Made by a program: the position numbers and the translations under genes
Notes under the pieces: generated by a model
Told to the model about the DNA's origin: nothing
The model's input: only the letters and a program-made list of their open reading frames with translations
Database searches by the model: none
Shown here: piece by piece, positions 50,531-51,333 of the stretch
Layout of the letters: each line of letters starts with the position of its first letter
Numbering within the stretch: position 1 is the first letter of the stretch
Origin: an uncultured Clostridia bacterium
GTDB taxonomy: Bacteria > Bacillota > Clostridia > Oscillospirales > Oscillospiraceae
Assembly (NCBI GenBank): GCA_946629065.1
Contig: CAMOXK010000007.1
Coordinates: forward strand, 1 to 51,333
Direction of reading: 5' to 3'
Length of the DNA: 51,333 nt

Positions 50531-50534
50531 AGGC

Positions 50535-51333
50535 ATGGCAAAAGATACCGACATCCGCCTGCAGATGCAGGTGATCTATTCGATCTATATCCGCAGCCAC
50601 ACCCAGGAGGGGACCTTCCGCTCGGTGATACCCGACCTGGACCGGATCAAGGCCCTGGGCACGGACATCATCTGGTTCCTGCCCATCCACCCCATCGGGG
50701 TAAAGGGCAAGAAAGGGAGCCTGGGCTGCCCCTATGCCAACCGGGACTACCGCAGTGTGAACCCCTGCTACGGGACCATGGAGGATTTCCAGGCCCTGGT
50801 AGAGGAGATCCACAGGCGGGGCATGAAGGTGATGATCGACGTGGTGTATAACCACAGCTCCCCCGACGCGGTGCTTTTTGAGGAGCACCCGGAGTTTTAC
50901 TACCGGGACGCTGAGGGCAACACCGGCAACAAGTTCGGGGACTGGGCCGACGTCATCGACCTGGACTACAGCGTTCCCGCCCTCTGGGACTATCAGATCG
51001 AGTCCCTCCGCTTCTGGGCCGGGATCGTGGACGGCTTCCGCTGCGACGTGGCCTCCCTGGTGCCCCTGGACTTCTGGCGGGCGGCCCGGGCTGCGGTGCA
51101 GGAAGTGGACCCGGACCATATCTGGCTGGCGGAGAGCGTGCACCGGAGCTTTGGGGCCCTGGCCCGGCGCCTGGGCTTTCACGCCGCCCGGGACACGGAG
51201 GCCTTTGACGCCTTCGATCTGGAATACGACTACGACATCCGGGAGGTTTTCGACAAAGTGCTGCGGCGGCAGGCTCCCCTCTCCCAGTGGATCGACCTGC
51301 TGGAGTACCAGGAGGCGGTCTACCCCGCGAACT
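50535..51333 (+). CDS. GH13-family alpha-amylase-type glycosidase, 3' end outside the window
   Basis: Only the first 266 residues are present; the reading frame is open to the end. The catalytic (beta/alpha)8 barrel motifs are visible: DVVYNHSS (region I, about 101-108), GFRCDVAS with nucleophile Asp171 (region II) and WLAESVH with the acid Glu200 (region III). The region IV Asp lies beyond the window. The N-terminus has no signal peptide, so a cytoplasmic maltodextrin- or trehalose-type enzyme is more likely than a secreted amylase. The ATG at 50535 follows AAGG; the stop of the channel gene is 4 bases upstream. Confidence 0.9.
   Translation, partial: MAKDTDIRLQMQVIYSIYIRSHTQEGTFRSVIPDLDRIKALGTDIIWFLPIHPIGVKGKKGSLGCPYANRDYRSVNPCYGTMEDFQALVEEIHRRGMKVMIDVVYNHSSPDAVLFEEHPEFYYRDAEGNTGNKFGDWADVIDLDYSVPALWDYQIESLRFWAGIVDGFRCDVASLVPLDFWRAARAAVQEVDPDHIWLAESVHRSFGALARRLGFHAARDTEAFDAFDLEYDYDIREVFDKVLRRQAPLSQWIDLLEYQEAVYPAN

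Overview
The window looks like chromosomal DNA of a GC-rich member of the Clostridia, most likely an Oscillospiraceae-type gut anaerobe. This is inferred from gene content and order, not from a database search. Supporting signs are the dgt-dnaG-rpoD cluster, a PyrR-attenuated pyrR-uracil permease operon, the hprK-murB-rapZ-whiA-dnaE run, HPr kinase, WhiA, RicT/PSP1, a CD1247-type zinc-ribbon protein, sortase-type anchoring and strong AGGAGG ribosome sites. I saw no rRNA, tRNA, CRISPR array, prophage or resistance gene.

Layout. 0-1 kb: a fragment of a lipoprotein-gene paralogue interrupted by a small inverted-repeat element, then the intact lipoprotein gene. 1.5-3.7 kb (minus): holB-ricT. 3.9-7.2 kb (plus): a secreted CotH-kinase protein and a membrane protein. 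7.6-13.4 kb (minus): CD1247-like protein, efp, a membrane protein, and an operon of response regulator, sensor kinase and Xaa-Pro peptidase. 13.4-18.9 kb (plus): two tandem D,D-carboxypeptidases, hflX, an acetyltransferase and yigZ. 19-21.5 kb (minus): a sortase-anchored surface protein. 21.8-31.8 kb (plus): dgt-dnaG-rpoD, a MalY/PatB lyase, a PpiC foldase, tcdA and two lipoproteins. 31.8-39.7 kb (minus): hprK-murB-rapZ-whiA-dnaE. 39.9-42.4 kb (plus): rpmB, a PAP2-like membrane protein and a serine-palmitoyltransferase-like enzyme. 42.6-44.8 kb (minus): the pyrimidine operon with promoter, PyrR-binding loop and attenuator. 45.6-51.3 kb (plus): a DUF2975/XRE pair, two membrane proteins, a voltage-gated-type K+ channel and a GH13 amylase cut by the window end.

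The genes are mostly housekeeping: replication (HolB, DnaG, DnaE), transcription (RpoD), translation (EF-P, L28, HflX, TcdA), cell wall (MurB, DacF x2, RapZ, WhiA) and carbon control (HPrK).

The unusual part is the intergenic DNA. Almost every gap longer than about 100 bp holds palindromic repeats from several families: (1) a 164-bp element with 16-bp terminal inverted repeats (2 copies); (2) an operon-internal inverted repeat whose arm carries the stop codon of the upstream gene in three of four copies; (3) a modular composite element with GTAGGG...CCCG hairpins around a GCGAATTCG-type palindrome (4 composites plus loose modules); (4) palindromes starting TGTCATCCTGAG; (5) GCCCCAGTG...CACTGGGGC elements. 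A separate 270-bp cluster of stem-loops at 27276-27548 sits next to a 20-codon open frame with a strong ribosome site. These are the best candidates for undescribed biology here.
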